Positions 15,949 to 25,074 of a stretch of 34,594 bases of DNA are shown here, piece by piece (within the stretch, counting starts at the first letter, position 1; each line of letters starts with the position of its first letter). A program made the translations under genes and the position numbers. The notes below the pieces were generated by a model, which was not told the DNA's origin, did not search any database, and was given only the letters and a program-made list of their open reading frames with translations. Source of the stretch: RGIG3009 sp045596745 (GTDB taxonomy: Bacteria > Bacillota > Clostridia > Oscillospirales > Acutalibacteraceae); assembly GCA_045596745.1 (NCBI GenBank), contig JAZODA010000064.1, forward strand, positions 1-34,594, given 5' to 3'.

Positions 15949-17049
15949 ATGATGAAAATCGGCGAAAAGATCAAAGATCTTAGGAAGAAACAATGTATAA
16001 CGCAGGAAAAACTGGCGGCGTATCTGAATATTTCTTACCAGGCAGTCAGCAAATGGGAAAACGGTACGGCACTGCCCGATGTAACGCTTGTGCCGCAAAT
16101 TGCGAATTTCTTTGGTGTGACGACGGATGAACTGCTCGGTATGAAAGAAAGAGAAGTGGCCGAAGAACTAAAAACATATGAAGCGATTTATCGGGAAAAC
16201 AACCGCAGTGGAAAAATGATGGATAATATTTTGTTAAGCCGTGATGTGCTTGCCAAGTACCCTCGTAATTATCAGTGGATGCTTAACCTTGCGTACCCTT
16301 TAACACAGTATGAGGATACCCCGGAACATCGAAAATACAGTGCCGAGAACGGATTTCGGGAAGAAGCGATCAGCATTTGTGAACGCATTTTGGAGGATTG
16401 TACAACCGATTCAATACGGCACAGTGCTATTCAGATTCTTTGTTATCACTACCCTGAAGTTGGGAAACGGGAAGAAGCCTTAAAACTGGCAAATGAAATG
16501 CCGGATATGCTTGTAAGCAGGGATTTTTTATTAGAACAGATTTATGAGGGTGAAGAAAGGATCAAGCAGAGCCAAAACACTTTGATCCAAATGATCGATA
16601 TGAGTGCAGGAAGTATATGGTGGCTTATCTCGCTGATGGATAAAGAATTGACGATTTCTCAAAAGATCGAACTTCTCGAAACCGCAAACCAGCTTTTTAA
16701 ATTGATTTTTAAGGACGACGAAGACAGTCTGTTTTTTAATTGCAGATTGTCTCGGAATTACAACCGGTTAGCGGAACTATGGTGTCAGTTGGGGGATATA
16801 ACGAAAGCCATGGAAAACTTGTTGTTGGCAGAGAGAAGTGCATCGGCTTATGATAAGGGCTTGGATTCAGGAGAACAGACATATCGGTCGTTACTGGCAA
16901 ATCGTTGCACATTTAATCCAAAAGAGGTCGGGAAGAATTGGGAGGGAACTGAAACGGACTTGGTACTGAAAAATATGGATAAATCCGTGTTTGATAGTAT
17001 GCGGAGCATGGATTCGTTTTGCGCTCTTCAAAACAGATTACGTGCATAA
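15949..17049 (+). CDS. XRE-family transcriptional regulator with C-terminal helical (TPR-like) domain
   Basis: The 366-residue product opens with a clear Cro/C1-type helix-turn-helix: KIGEKIKDLRKK, ITQEKLAAYL, SYQAVSKWENG and PDVTLVPQIANFFGVTTDELLG, within the first 70 residues. The rest is all-helical and TPR-like, a layout seen in clostridial regulators that sense a ligand or peptide, but no known sensor motif is recognisable. ATG 15949 and 15952 are both possible; a GGTGA lies 5-8 bases upstream. The gene stands alone between two terminators. Its base composition differs from its surroundings: in rows I counted, 20/60 G+C at 16681-16740 and 24/60 at 16201-16260, against 41/60 at 14041-14100 in metH. 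This suggests recent acquisition. Targets unknown. Confidence 0.88.
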   Translation: MMKIGEKIKDLRKKQCITQEKLAAYLNISYQAVSKWENGTALPDVTLVPQIANFFGVTTDELLGMKEREVAEELKTYEAIYRENNRSGKMMDNILLSRDVLAKYPRNYQWMLNLAYPLTQYEDTPEHRKYSAENGFREEAISICERILEDCTTDSIRHSAIQILCYHYPEVGKREEALKLANEMPDMLVSRDFLLEQIYEGEERIKQSQNTLIQMIDMSAGSIWWLISLMDKELTISQKIELLETANQLFKLIFKDDEDSLFFNCRLSRNYNRLAELWCQLGDITKAMENLLLAERSASAYDKGLDSGEQTYRSLLANRCTFNPKEVGKNWEGTETDLVLKNMDKSVFDSMRSMDSFCALQNRLRA

Positions 17050-17055
17050 TAAAAG

Positions 17056-17082
17056 AACGGCAGGGTAACCCTGCCGTTTCTG
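17056..17082. terminator. Bidirectional terminator between the XRE-type regulator and murC
   Basis: AACGGCAGGG (17056-17065) pairs perfectly with CCCTGCCGTT (17069-17078), loop TAA. On the plus strand TTTCTGTTT follows; on the minus strand CTTTTATT follows. It serves the converging ends of the two genes. Confidence 0.85.
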
Positions 17083-17083
17083 T

Positions 17084-18457
17084 TTATTTATTCTCTAACA
17101 ACGAACAGATCATACGCGCACATTTGTACACGTCGCCACCGCCCATCGTCAGTACCAAATCGCCCGGCTTTACGTTCTCTGCCGTAAAGCGGCTGATTTC
17201 ATCGAAGGTGGCGAGGTAATGCGCGCCTTCAATCCGGTCGGTAATCTGCGTGGAGGAGACGTTCCATTCGTTCGTCTCACGCGAACCCATAATGTCGCTG
17301 ACGATGACTTCGTCCGCGAGAGAAAGTGCCGCGGCGAACTCGTCGAGATGGCGCGCGGTGCGGGAGAAGGTGAACGGCTGGAAAATTGCCCATACGCGGT
17401 CGTACGGCATTGCTTTGGCGGCTTTGAGGGTGGCTTCGATTTCGGTGGGGTGGTGGGCGTAGTCATCCGCGATGGTGACACCGCCGACCGTGCCGAGGAA
17501 TTCGAAACGGCGACCAGCACCGTGGAAAGCGGCAAGACCGTCGGCAATTTCTTCGCCGGTGGCACCGCACAGATACGCGGCGGCTGCCGCGCCCAGCGAG
17601 TTTAAGATGTTGTGCCGACCCGGAACACCGAGACGCACGTCGGTGAGCTTTTCGCCGTTGTGGTAGAGCTCGTAGCAGCCGTAAGCGCCATCCTCCACAC
17701 GGGGGTTCTTCGCCTGCCATTCGCAGTCATCCGACAAACCGAAACGAATGATTGTTGCGTGGTCGAGGCCTTCGACCGCCCGACAGGTGTTTTCGTCTTC
17801 GGCGTTGATGATGAGCGTTTGGGTGGTCTGGGTGGCGAACTTGCGGAACGAGGCGATAACGCCTTCGAGCGAGCCGAAATAGTCCAGATGGTCGGCATCG
17901 ACGTTGAGTACCACCGAGATGGCGGGAGTCATTTCAAGATAATGGTCTTTGAATTCGCACGCTTCGCACACGAACACATCCGATTCGCCCGCGCGACCGT
18001 TGGCATCAATCAGCGGCAGACGACCGCCGATGAACACCGAGGGGTCACGGTCGGCTTGCAGAAGAATCTGGGAAATCATCGAGGACGTGGTGGTTTTGCC
18101 GTGTGTGCCTGCGACGGCAACGGTGGAGGCGAAACCGCGGGACAACAGACCCAGCAGCTTGGCGCGTTCCATCAACGGAATGCCGCGCTCGTTCGCCGCA
18201 ACCAGCTCGGGGTTGTCTGCCGACACGGCGGCGGTGTACACCACCAGCTCGGCATCGCCGATGTTTTCTGCCAGTTGGGGCATTTTCACAGTGATACCCA
18301 AACGACGCATCCGCGCGAGGTTATCCGATTCGTTGACGTCCGAGCCGGTGACAATAAAACCCTGCGAGTGCAGAATTTCGGCAAGCGGACTCATACCCGA
18401 GCCGCCGATGCCCACAAAATGTACCCGCTGAACGTCGGGCAGAAAGGTGTTTTTCAT
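17084..18457 (-). CDS. murC: UDP-N-acetylmuramate-L-alanine ligase
   Basis: MurC adds L-alanine to UDP-MurNAc, the first step of the peptidoglycan stem peptide, in the cytoplasm. The 457-residue product starts MKNTFLPDVQRVHFVGIGGSGMS, the N-terminal UDP-binding Rossmann fold, followed by the ATP-binding P-loop GTHGKTT (residues 117-123), the central domain segment with NVDADHLDYFG, and the C-terminal ligase domain with DDYAHHPTEI and FQPFTFSRT. A ribosome site AAAGGGGG precedes the ATG by about 8 bases on the minus strand. It is the only complete minus-strand gene of the window and is divergent from miaB, with a shared 192-base promoter region. Confidence 0.97.
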   Translation of the reverse strand: MKNTFLPDVQRVHFVGIGGSGMSPLAEILHSQGFIVTGSDVNESDNLARMRRLGITVKMPQLAENIGDAELVVYTAAVSADNPELVAANERGIPLMERAKLLGLLSRGFASTVAVAGTHGKTTTSSMISQILLQADRDPSVFIGGRLPLIDANGRAGESDVFVCEACEFKDHYLEMTPAISVVLNVDADHLDYFGSLEGVIASFRKFATQTTQTLIINAEDENTCRAVEGLDHATIIRFGLSDDCEWQAKNPRVEDGAYGCYELYHNGEKLTDVRLGVPGRHNILNSLGAAAAAYLCGATGEEIADGLAAFHGAGRRFEFLGTVGGVTIADDYAHHPTEIEATLKAAKAMPYDRVWAIFQPFTFSRTARHLDEFAAALSLADEVIVSDIMGSRETNEWNVSSTQITDRIEGAHYLATFDEISRFTAENVKPGDLVLTMGGGDVYKCARMICSLLENK

Positions 18458-18481
18458 AACAGCGCCCCCTTTAACAGGTTT

Positions 18482-18510
18482 ATTATATTGCTTTTCGAAA
18501 GAAAAATAAA
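18482..18510 (-). promoter_or_regulatory. Promoter of murC
   Basis: On the minus strand TATAAT (18487-18482) lies 24 bases upstream of the murC start, with a weak TTTATT 17 bases before it (18510-18505) in an AT-rich stretch. The -10 is perfect, the -35 poor. Confidence 0.55.
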
Positions 18511-18559
18511 CACCTTTTTCGTATTTTGCAAAATCTTTTCCGCAGAGCGCGAAATAGTG

Positions 18560-18588
18560 TTGAATAACGGCGCGTAATTTGCTATAAT
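18560..18588 (+). promoter_or_regulatory. Sigma-A type promoter of the miaB-to-rluD gene run
   Basis: TTGAAT (18560-18565) and a perfect TATAAT (18583-18588) are 17 bases apart; start near 18595. The short leader contains a small hairpin (GCACCG 18613-18618 with CGGTGC 18627-18632) before the GGAGG ribosome site. It is the only good promoter I find for the 13 downstream genes. Confidence 0.82.
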
Positions 18589-18649
18589 ATATCTAATTAT
18601 CGGAATTCGCTTGCACCGTGGTTTGGCGGTGCGATAATGGAGGATATTC

Positions 18650-20056
18650 ATGGCAGAAATCCGCGTTATTTCGCCCGAAGAGCTCGAGCGGCAACGACCG
18701 TTTGCCGAGCAGGTTCGTCGGTTTTACGAAGAGCGTAAGCACGGCGTGTCACCGCTGGCGTGCGTTCGCACATATGGCTGTCAGCAGAACGTGTCGGACT
18801 CGGAGCATATGAAGGGTCAGCTGGCGGAAATGGGGTTCGGGTTCACCGAAAACCCCGAGGAAGCCGACTTTATTTTGTTCAACACCTGCGCTGTGCGTGA
18901 ACACGCCGAAGACCGTGTGTTTGGCAACGTCGGCGCGCTCAAAGCGCTCAAGCGCCGTCGTCCCGAAGTGCTGATTGCGGTGTGCGGTTGTATGGTACAG
19001 CAAGAGCACGTTGCCAAGAAGTTTTATCAGAGCTATCCGTTCGTGGGTCTGTTGTTCGGCACGCACGTGCAGTATCGGTTGCCGGAGTTGTTGGCGCGTT
19101 CGCTCATCGAACGGCGTCGCGTGGTGGAAACGCCTGCGTGTGACGGCGTCATCGCCGAGGGTGTGCCGACCCATCGTGACGGCACGTTCAAAGCCTTTTT
19201 GCCGATTATGTACGGCTGTAACAACTTCTGTACCTACTGCATTGTGCCGCATGTGCGCGGACGCGAACGCAGCCGCGAACCCGAATGTATTTTGGCGGAG
19301 GCGCGGGAGCTGGTGCGGCAGGGATACAAGGAAATCACCCTGCTCGGACAAAACGTTAACTCTTACGGCAAGGGCGCTTCGCACGGCGTCAACTTCCCCG
19401 AGCTGTTGCGGCGGCTGAACGCCATTCCCGGCGATTTTCTGATTCGCTTTATGACCTCGCATCCGAAGGATGCGACACCCGAACTGTTTGATACCATCGC
19501 GCAGTGCGAAAAGGTGTCGCGGCACTTCCATCTGCCGTTCCAGTCGGGCAGCAACCGTGTGCTGAAAGAGATGAACCGCGGCTACACGAGGGAGCAGTAC
19601 TTGGAGCTGATTCGCTACGCGCGGGCGGCGGTGCCGGGTATTGCGTTTACCAGCGATGTTATCGTCGGCTTCCCCGGCGAACAGCGCGAGGATTTCGAGC
19701 AGACGCTGGACCTTATCCGCGAAGTCGGATTCGTATCGCTCTTTACGTTTATTTTCTCGCCGCGTGAGGGAACGCCTGCCGCGGCGATGCCCGATCCCAT
19801 TTCGGCGGAGGAAAAGACCGCCTGGTTCCGCGAGATGACCGCACTGCAGGAGACGCTCTCTGCCGAGCGGTTGCAGGCGCTTGTGGGCACCGAACAGCCG
19901 GCACTGCTGGAGAGCGACGCCGGCGAATTCCTGGAAGCACGGCTTCCCGAAAACAGCATCGTACGTGTGCAGGGCGACCCCGCCCGCATCGGTGAAAGCG
20001 TTCGAGTACGCATCACCGGCGCACGCAGTTTTATATTAACCGGTGAAATTATCTAA
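18650..20056 (+). CDS. miaB: tRNA-2-methylthio-N6-dimethylallyladenosine synthase MiaB
   Basis: MiaB is a radical-SAM methylthiotransferase that completes ms2i6A at position 37 of tRNAs reading UNN codons, acting on the product of MiaA, which is encoded in the same run (25075). The 468-residue protein has an N-terminal extension, the MTTase domain (YGCQQNVSDSEHMKG, FNTCAVREHAEDRVFGNVG, CGCMVQ), the radical-SAM motif CNNFCTYC (Cys190, Cys194, Cys197) followed by IVPHVRGRERSR, and a C-terminal TRAM domain. The IVPxVRGRExSR signature separates it from RimO. GGAGG (18639-18643) stands 6 bases before the ATG. Confidence 0.97.
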   Translation: MAEIRVISPEELERQRPFAEQVRRFYEERKHGVSPLACVRTYGCQQNVSDSEHMKGQLAEMGFGFTENPEEADFILFNTCAVREHAEDRVFGNVGALKALKRRRPEVLIAVCGCMVQQEHVAKKFYQSYPFVGLLFGTHVQYRLPELLARSLIERRRVVETPACDGVIAEGVPTHRDGTFKAFLPIMYGCNNFCTYCIVPHVRGRERSREPECILAEARELVRQGYKEITLLGQNVNSYGKGASHGVNFPELLRRLNAIPGDFLIRFMTSHPKDATPELFDTIAQCEKVSRHFHLPFQSGSNRVLKEMNRGYTREQYLELIRYARAAVPGIAFTSDVIVGFPGEQREDFEQTLDLIREVGFVSLFTFIFSPREGTPAAAMPDPISAEEKTAWFREMTALQETLSAERLQALVGTEQPALLESDAGEFLEARLPENSIVRVQGDPARIGESVRVRITGARSFILTGEII

Positions 20057-20069
20057 GGAGGAAACAACA

Positions 20070-20477
20070 ATGGAACAGATTTTGGAAATGGCAAAGGAGC
20101 TGGGTCACGCGATTCAGCAGGACGAGCGTTTTATGAAGATGCAGATGGCGCAGGCTCGTGCCGATGAGGACGAGGAGCTGCAGGGTCTGATTGGCGAGTT
20201 CAACCTGAAGCGTATGGCAATCAACGCCGAGTCCGCCAAGGGCGAGGAGCAGGACGAAGCCAAGCTGCGCGAGCTGAACGTGGAAATTCGTGAAGTGTAC
20301 GCCAAGGTGATGGCGAACGAGTCGATGGCCGCTTACAACGAAGCCAAGGGCGAGATGGACAAGCTGACCAACGCTGTGGGCGCTATCCTGAATATGGCGG
20401 CACAGGGTCTCAACCCCGATGATTACGACGAGCATTCCTGCAGCGGCAATTGCAGCAGCTGCGGTGGTTGCCACTAA
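20070..20477 (+). CDS. YlbF/YmcA-family protein with C-terminal cysteine cluster
   Basis: The 135-residue helical product belongs to the YlbF/YmcA (Ric) family, whose Bacillus members form the RicAFT complex that promotes RNA processing by RNase Y and affects competence, sporulation and biofilm formation. The body (EMAKELGHAIQQDERF, LIGEFNLKRMAIN, AYNEAKGEMDKLTNAVGAILN) fits the family. The C-terminus ends in a cysteine cluster, Cys124, Cys128, Cys131 and Cys134, pattern CX3CX2CX2C, suited to an Fe-S cluster as reported for the Bacillus complex. Position between miaB and mutS mirrors ymcA in Bacillus. An ideal AAGGAGGAA (20055-20063) fixes the ATG at 20070; an in-frame GTG at 20043 lies inside miaB. 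Confidence 0.88.
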   Translation: MEQILEMAKELGHAIQQDERFMKMQMAQARADEDEELQGLIGEFNLKRMAINAESAKGEEQDEAKLRELNVEIREVYAKVMANESMAAYNEAKGEMDKLTNAVGAILNMAAQGLNPDDYDEHSCSGNCSSCGGCH

Positions 20478-20515
20478 GTTTGGATTTTTGAGTTAAGACA
20501 GGGAGAGTGATCGGT

Positions 20516-23128
20516 ATGGCACCGCTCACGCCGATGATGCAGCAGTATCTGGCGATCAAGGAACAATATCCGCAGTGCATCCTGTTTTTCCGTCTGGGCG
20601 ATTTTTACGAGATGTTCTTCGAAGATGCCAAGGTGGCGTCCAGAGAGCTGGAGCTCGTGCTGACCGGACGGGATTGCGGGCAGGAGGAGCGCGCGCCGAT
20701 GTGCGGCGTGCCGTTCCATAGCTGTGAAGGCTACATTGCACGACTGGTGAATAAAGGCTACAAGGTCGCCATCTGCGAGCAGACGGAGGATCCCGCCGCA
20801 GCCAAAGGGCTGGTGCGCCGCGACGTGGTGCGTATCATCACGCCGGGTACCGTCATCGAAGGCAGTATGCTGGAGGAAACCCGCAACAACTACCTGTGTA
20901 CGGTGTTTGTGGGCGACGGCTTTGCGGATGCGGGTATGTGCTTTGCCGATACCTCGACCGGTGATATCCATGTGTGCCAACTTACCGGTACCGATATCCG
21001 TGCGCGGCTCATCAACGAGCTGTCGCGGTTTTCGCCGCGTGAGGTGCTGCTTAACGACACCGCAATGGCGGATGTGATGACGGCGACCTTCCTGACCGAC
21101 CGCTTGGGTGTACAGCCCGAGCAGGCAGAGGCGGCCAGCTTTGATTACAGCGCCGCCGAGGCGACGATTCTTGAGCATTTCGGAAAAGGCACACTGCGCG
21201 ATATCGACCTTGATGAAAAGTTTTCCGCTGTGCGCGCACTGGGTTGCACGCTGCACTATCTGTATATGACGCAGAAAATCGGTCTGGAGCGTATGGCGTA
21301 TCTGGACGTGTATTCCGACGTGCAGTATATGCGGCTGGATTTGGCGACTCGCCGCAATCTGGAACTGGTGGAAACGTTGCGCAGCGGTAAAAAGCAAGGC
21401 TCGCTGCTGGGCGTTCTGGATCGCACCCGCACTTCGATGGGTGCGCGGCTGATGCACGCGTGGATTGAACAACCGCTGTTGCATCCTGCGCAGATTACCC
21501 GTCGTCAGGGCGCGGTAGACGAGCTGGTGCATGACGCGATGCGCCGTGAAGAGCTGCAGGAACTGCTCTCGGGCGTGTATGACCTCAAGCGCATTATGTC
21601 GCGCGTGGTGTACGGCAGTGTCAACGCCAAGGAGTTGCGCTCGCTGCACCACACCATCAGCCGATTGGCGCCTGTGCGCGAGCGGTTGCAGGGTGTGCGC
21701 AGCCTGCTTCTTAACGAACTGCGCGACCGCATCGATCCGCTGGAGGACATCTATTCGCTGATCGGTCGGGCGATTGTGGACGATCCGCCGTTGACCGTCA
21801 AAGAGGGCGGCGTTATCCGCCCGGGTTACAACGCGGAACTGGATGAGCTGCGTCTCGATATGACCGACGGTACCGGCATTATCGCCCGTATCGAAGCGGA
21901 AGAGAAAGAACGCACCGGTATCCGCACGCTGAAAGTCGGTTATAACCGTGTGTTCGGTTACTATATCGAAGTGTCTCGCAGTTTTGCGGAGCAAGTGCCG
22001 GAGCACTACATACGCAAGCAGACGCTGGCGAACGCCGAGCGGTACATCACGCAGGAGCTCAAAGAGTTGGAGGCGCGCGTGCTGGGCGCCAAAGACCGTT
22101 CCATCGCACTGGAGTACGAACTGTTTGCCGAGGTGCGCCGTGCGGTGGCGGCGGAGCTGTCCCGTATTCAGATGACCGCCGAATCGGTGGCGACGCTGGA
22201 CGTGCTGTGCGCGCTGGCGGAGGTGGCACTGCGTAACAATTACGTGTGTCCCGTCATCGATATGAACGGCACGATTCATATCAAAAACGGCCGCCATCCT
22301 GTGGTGGAATCGTTGCAGAAGGCTCCGTTCGTACCGAATGACGTGATGCTGGATCAGAACCAGAACCGCGTGGTGATTCTTACCGGCCCGAATATGGCGG
22401 GTAAATCCACCTATATGCGTCAGACGGCGCTGATTACCCTGATGGCGCAAATCGGCAGTTTCGTGCCGGCGGAAAGCGCTACGGTGGGTATTGTGGACAG
22501 CATCTTCACCCGTGTCGGTGCTTCCGACGATTTGGCGTCGGGTCAGTCCACGTTTATGGTGGAAATGAGCGAGGTCGCGACCATTCTGAAGCACGCGACG
22601 GCGAACAGCCTGATTGTGTTTGACGAAATCGGTCGCGGCACGTCGACCTTCGACGGTATGAGCATCGCACGCGCGGTGCTGGAATATGTGGCAGACCCGC
22701 GCCGTATCGGTGCGAAAACGCTGTTTGCCACCCACTATCACGAGCTTACCGTGATGGAAGATCAACTCGACGGCGTCAAGAACTTCAGCATTGCCGTCAA
22801 GCGTCATGGTGACGATATTACGTTCCTGCGGCGCATCGTGCGCGGTCCTGCGGACGAAAGCTACGGTATCGAAGTGGCGAAGCTCGCAGGTGTGCCGGAT
22901 ACGGTTGTCGCCCGCGCTCGTGAAATTTTGCAAGAGCTTAACGAAAACGGTCAGCCTGTGGTGCATCGCACCACCCCTGCGGCGGAGGATAACGGACAGT
23001 TGTCGCTGCTGCCGACGGCGGATAACGATTTGATTCGCCGCCTGCGCGATTTGGATGTGAATGTTCTCACGCCCATCGAGGCGATGCAGGTGCTGTACGA
23101 GCTGAACCGCGAAGCACAAAGCTACTAA
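20516..23128 (+). CDS. mutS: DNA mismatch repair protein MutS
   Basis: MutS recognises base mismatches and small loops and recruits MutL. The 870-residue product has the mismatch-reading Phe-Tyr-Glu (residues 30-32 in RLGDFYEMFFEDA), connector, core and clamp domains, and the C-terminal ABC-type ATPase with Walker A GPNMAGKST (residues 624-632), FDEIGRGTSTFDG Walker B/signature, and ATHYHELT. The C-terminal segment carries a SLLPTADND-type tail before the helix-turn-helix end. The start at 20516 follows GGGAGAG (20501-20507) by 8 bases; an upstream GTG (20507) is inside that ribosome site. It is 38 bases after the YlbF-family gene and 18 before mutL. Confidence 0.98.
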   Translation: MAPLTPMMQQYLAIKEQYPQCILFFRLGDFYEMFFEDAKVASRELELVLTGRDCGQEERAPMCGVPFHSCEGYIARLVNKGYKVAICEQTEDPAAAKGLVRRDVVRIITPGTVIEGSMLEETRNNYLCTVFVGDGFADAGMCFADTSTGDIHVCQLTGTDIRARLINELSRFSPREVLLNDTAMADVMTATFLTDRLGVQPEQAEAASFDYSAAEATILEHFGKGTLRDIDLDEKFSAVRALGCTLHYLYMTQKIGLERMAYLDVYSDVQYMRLDLATRRNLELVETLRSGKKQGSLLGVLDRTRTSMGARLMHAWIEQPLLHPAQITRRQGAVDELVHDAMRREELQELLSGVYDLKRIMSRVVYGSVNAKELRSLHHTISRLAPVRERLQGVRSLLLNELRDRIDPLEDIYSLIGRAIVDDPPLTVKEGGVIRPGYNAELDELRLDMTDGTGIIARIEAEEKERTGIRTLKVGYNRVFGYYIEVSRSFAEQVPEHYIRKQTLANAERYITQELKELEARVLGAKDRSIALEYELFAEVRRAVAAELSRIQMTAESVATLDVLCALAEVALRNNYVCPVIDMNGTIHIKNGRHPVVESLQKAPFVPNDVMLDQNQNRVVILTGPNMAGKSTYMRQTALITLMAQIGSFVPAESATVGIVDSIFTRVGASDDLASGQSTFMVEMSEVATILKHATANSLIVFDEIGRGTSTFDGMSIARAVLEYVADPRRIGAKTLFATHYHELTVMEDQLDGVKNFSIAVKRHGDDITFLRRIVRGPADESYGIEVAKLAGVPDTVVARAREILQELNENGQPVVHRTTPAAEDNGQLSLLPTADNDLIRRLRDLDVNVLTPIEAMQVLYELNREAQSY

Positions 23129-23146
23129 AGAAAAGGAGGATGCCCC

Positions 23147-25060
23147 ATGGCAAAGATTCGTGTTCTGGATAAACATACCGCAGAGCTGATTGCTGCCGGT
23201 GAGGTGGTGGAACGCCCCTCGTCCGTTGTCAAGGAGCTGGTGGAAAACGCCATCGATGCAGGCGCATCCTCCATTACAGTGGAGATTCAAAACGGCGGTG
23301 TGACGTTTTTGTCGGTGACGGATAACGGTTGCGGCTTCGCCCGTGAGGATGTGCCGACCGCGTTTTTGCGCCACGCCACCAGCAAAATCCGCGAAGAGGC
23401 GGATTTGGAGCGCATCGGTACGCTGGGCTTCCGCGGTGAGGCACTTGCCTCCATTGCCGCGGTGGCGCGTGTGGAATTGACCACGCGTACCGAGGACGAT
23501 TTGGCGGGTACGTGCTATCGGCTGGAGGGCGGCGAAGAGGTTTCGCTGTCGGATGTCGGTTGCCCCCGCGGTTCGACCATTTGCGTGCGGGATTTGTTTT
23601 ACAATGTCCCTGCGCGTATGAAGTTTTTGAAAAAAGACGTGGGCGAGGCCAACGCGGTAGCGGCGGTGATGGACCGCCTGGCGTTGTCGCACCCCGAGAT
23701 TTCGTTCCGTTTCATCCGCGAAGGACGCGAAGAACTGCTCACTCCCGGTGACGGCGATTTGTACTCCTGTATCGGCGCGGTGCTGGGCAGAGAGTTTGCC
23801 AAAACGCTGATTCCCATCGAGTATGAACTCGGCGGTGTGCGGGTACACGGCTACATCTGTCGCCCGACCTCGCCGCGTGCTAACCGCACGATGCAGCATT
23901 TCTTCATCAATGGTCGTTACGTCAAGACCCGTACCGCGATGGCGGCGTTGGAGCAGGCGTATAAGGGCGCGCTGATGGTCGGCAAATTCCCTGCGTGTGT
24001 GATGAATCTGGAAATGCCCCCCGAAACGGTGGATGCCAACGTGCATCCTGCCAAAATCGAGGTTCGTTTTGTGAATGAGAAGCCGGTGTTTGACGCGGTG
24101 TACCACGGTGTCAAGACGGCACTGGAGGCGGACAGTGCGCCGAAACAGGCGGTATTCACCGCTCCGGTGCGCACGCCGATTATCGAAACCCCGACGCGCC
24201 CCGCGGTGACCACGGCGCGGCAGATTGCCGAGCAGGTTCATGCGGCGCCTGCGCCGTCCGAGCCTGTGCCGCCGATGCGACGGGAGACACCGCTGTGGAA
24301 GCAGCGTCCCACGACTTCGGGCGCGTCGTTCCGCGACAGCGCGGTGATTGAGCAGGCGTTTTTCGCCCCTCAGCCGAAGAAAACAGAGGCCACCCCCATC
24401 GAGTCCGCTCCCGAACCGACCCCCGAAGTACAGGGCGTGGCAGAGCCGATTGCCGAACCGGTTGTCGAGCAGCAGGTGGTGGAGCAGAAACCCGAGCCGG
24501 TGCGTCTGATTGGCGAGGCGCTGCACACCTACATCATTGCCGAATGGCGCGGGGCTGTGTATTTTATTGACAAACACGCCGCTCACGAGCGGATTTTGTA
24601 TAACGAGTTGCGCCGCGCCGAGCGCAGTGACGCGCAGCTCTTACTCGCACCGCTGACGGTGGAGCTCAGCCGCGAAGAATTGGATGCGCTGCTCTCGGCC
24701 GACGATATGCTGGCGGAAGCCGGATTTGATGTGGAAGAGTTCGGTGGCTCGTCGCTGATTGTGCGTACCGTGCCGATGGTGCTGGCGGACGGCAACATTG
24801 CCGAGAGCCTGCGCGAGATTGCGGGCGGACTGCTTGGCGGTCGCCGCGAAGTAACGACGGCGCGGCTGGATTGGATTTACCATTCGGTGGCTTGCCGCGC
24901 GGCGGTGAAGGCAGGGGATGCCAGCACGCCGCAGGAGCTGCAGGCGCTTGCCGAGCGCGTCTTGTATGAGGACGATATCCGCACCTGTCCGCACGGGCGG
25001 CCTGTGTGCTTTGAACTGACAGCCCGTGAGATTGAAAAGCAATTCGGGCGAATCGTATAA
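23147..25060 (+). CDS. mutL: DNA mismatch repair protein MutL (endonuclease type)
   Basis: MutL couples MutS recognition to strand incision. The 637-residue product has the GHKL ATPase N-domain (VKELVENAIDAGA with catalytic Glu34, DNGCGF, RHATSKI, GFRGEALASIA), a Pro-rich linker at about residues 335-455, and a C-terminal dimerisation/endonuclease domain. The metal-binding motif of endonuclease MutLs appears as DKHAAHERILYNE (residues 475-487), with the companion SVACRAAVKAGD, TCPHGRP and terminal FGR blocks. The canonical form DQHAxxExxxxE is altered: Lys476 replaces Gln, and Asn486 stands where the second Glu is usual, with Glu one residue later. It is probably still an active nickase. AAAAGGAGG precedes the ATG. 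Confidence 0.97.
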   Translation: MAKIRVLDKHTAELIAAGEVVERPSSVVKELVENAIDAGASSITVEIQNGGVTFLSVTDNGCGFAREDVPTAFLRHATSKIREEADLERIGTLGFRGEALASIAAVARVELTTRTEDDLAGTCYRLEGGEEVSLSDVGCPRGSTICVRDLFYNVPARMKFLKKDVGEANAVAAVMDRLALSHPEISFRFIREGREELLTPGDGDLYSCIGAVLGREFAKTLIPIEYELGGVRVHGYICRPTSPRANRTMQHFFINGRYVKTRTAMAALEQAYKGALMVGKFPACVMNLEMPPETVDANVHPAKIEVRFVNEKPVFDAVYHGVKTALEADSAPKQAVFTAPVRTPIIETPTRPAVTTARQIAEQVHAAPAPSEPVPPMRRETPLWKQRPTTSGASFRDSAVIEQAFFAPQPKKTEATPIESAPEPTPEVQGVAEPIAEPVVEQQVVEQKPEPVRLIGEALHTYIIAEWRGAVYFIDKHAAHERILYNELRRAERSDAQLLLAPLTVELSREELDALLSADDMLAEAGFDVEEFGGSSLIVRTVPMVLADGNIAESLREIAGGLLGGRREVTTARLDWIYHSVACRAAVKAGDASTPQELQALAERVLYEDDIRTCPHGRPVCFELTAREIEKQFGRIV

Positions 25061-25074
25061 AGGAGAAAACCGCC

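Noticed and set aside
17612..18577. A 321-codon plus-strand open frame opposite murC
   Set aside because: Antisense to a full-length, motif-complete murC; no family resemblance.
20474..24586. A 1370-codon open frame on the minus strand opposite mutS and mutL
   Set aside because: It is antisense to two clear repair genes, its translation is rich in His/Arg/Gln without domain signatures, and it has no ribosome site. GC-rich codon bias of the plus-strand genes produces such frames.
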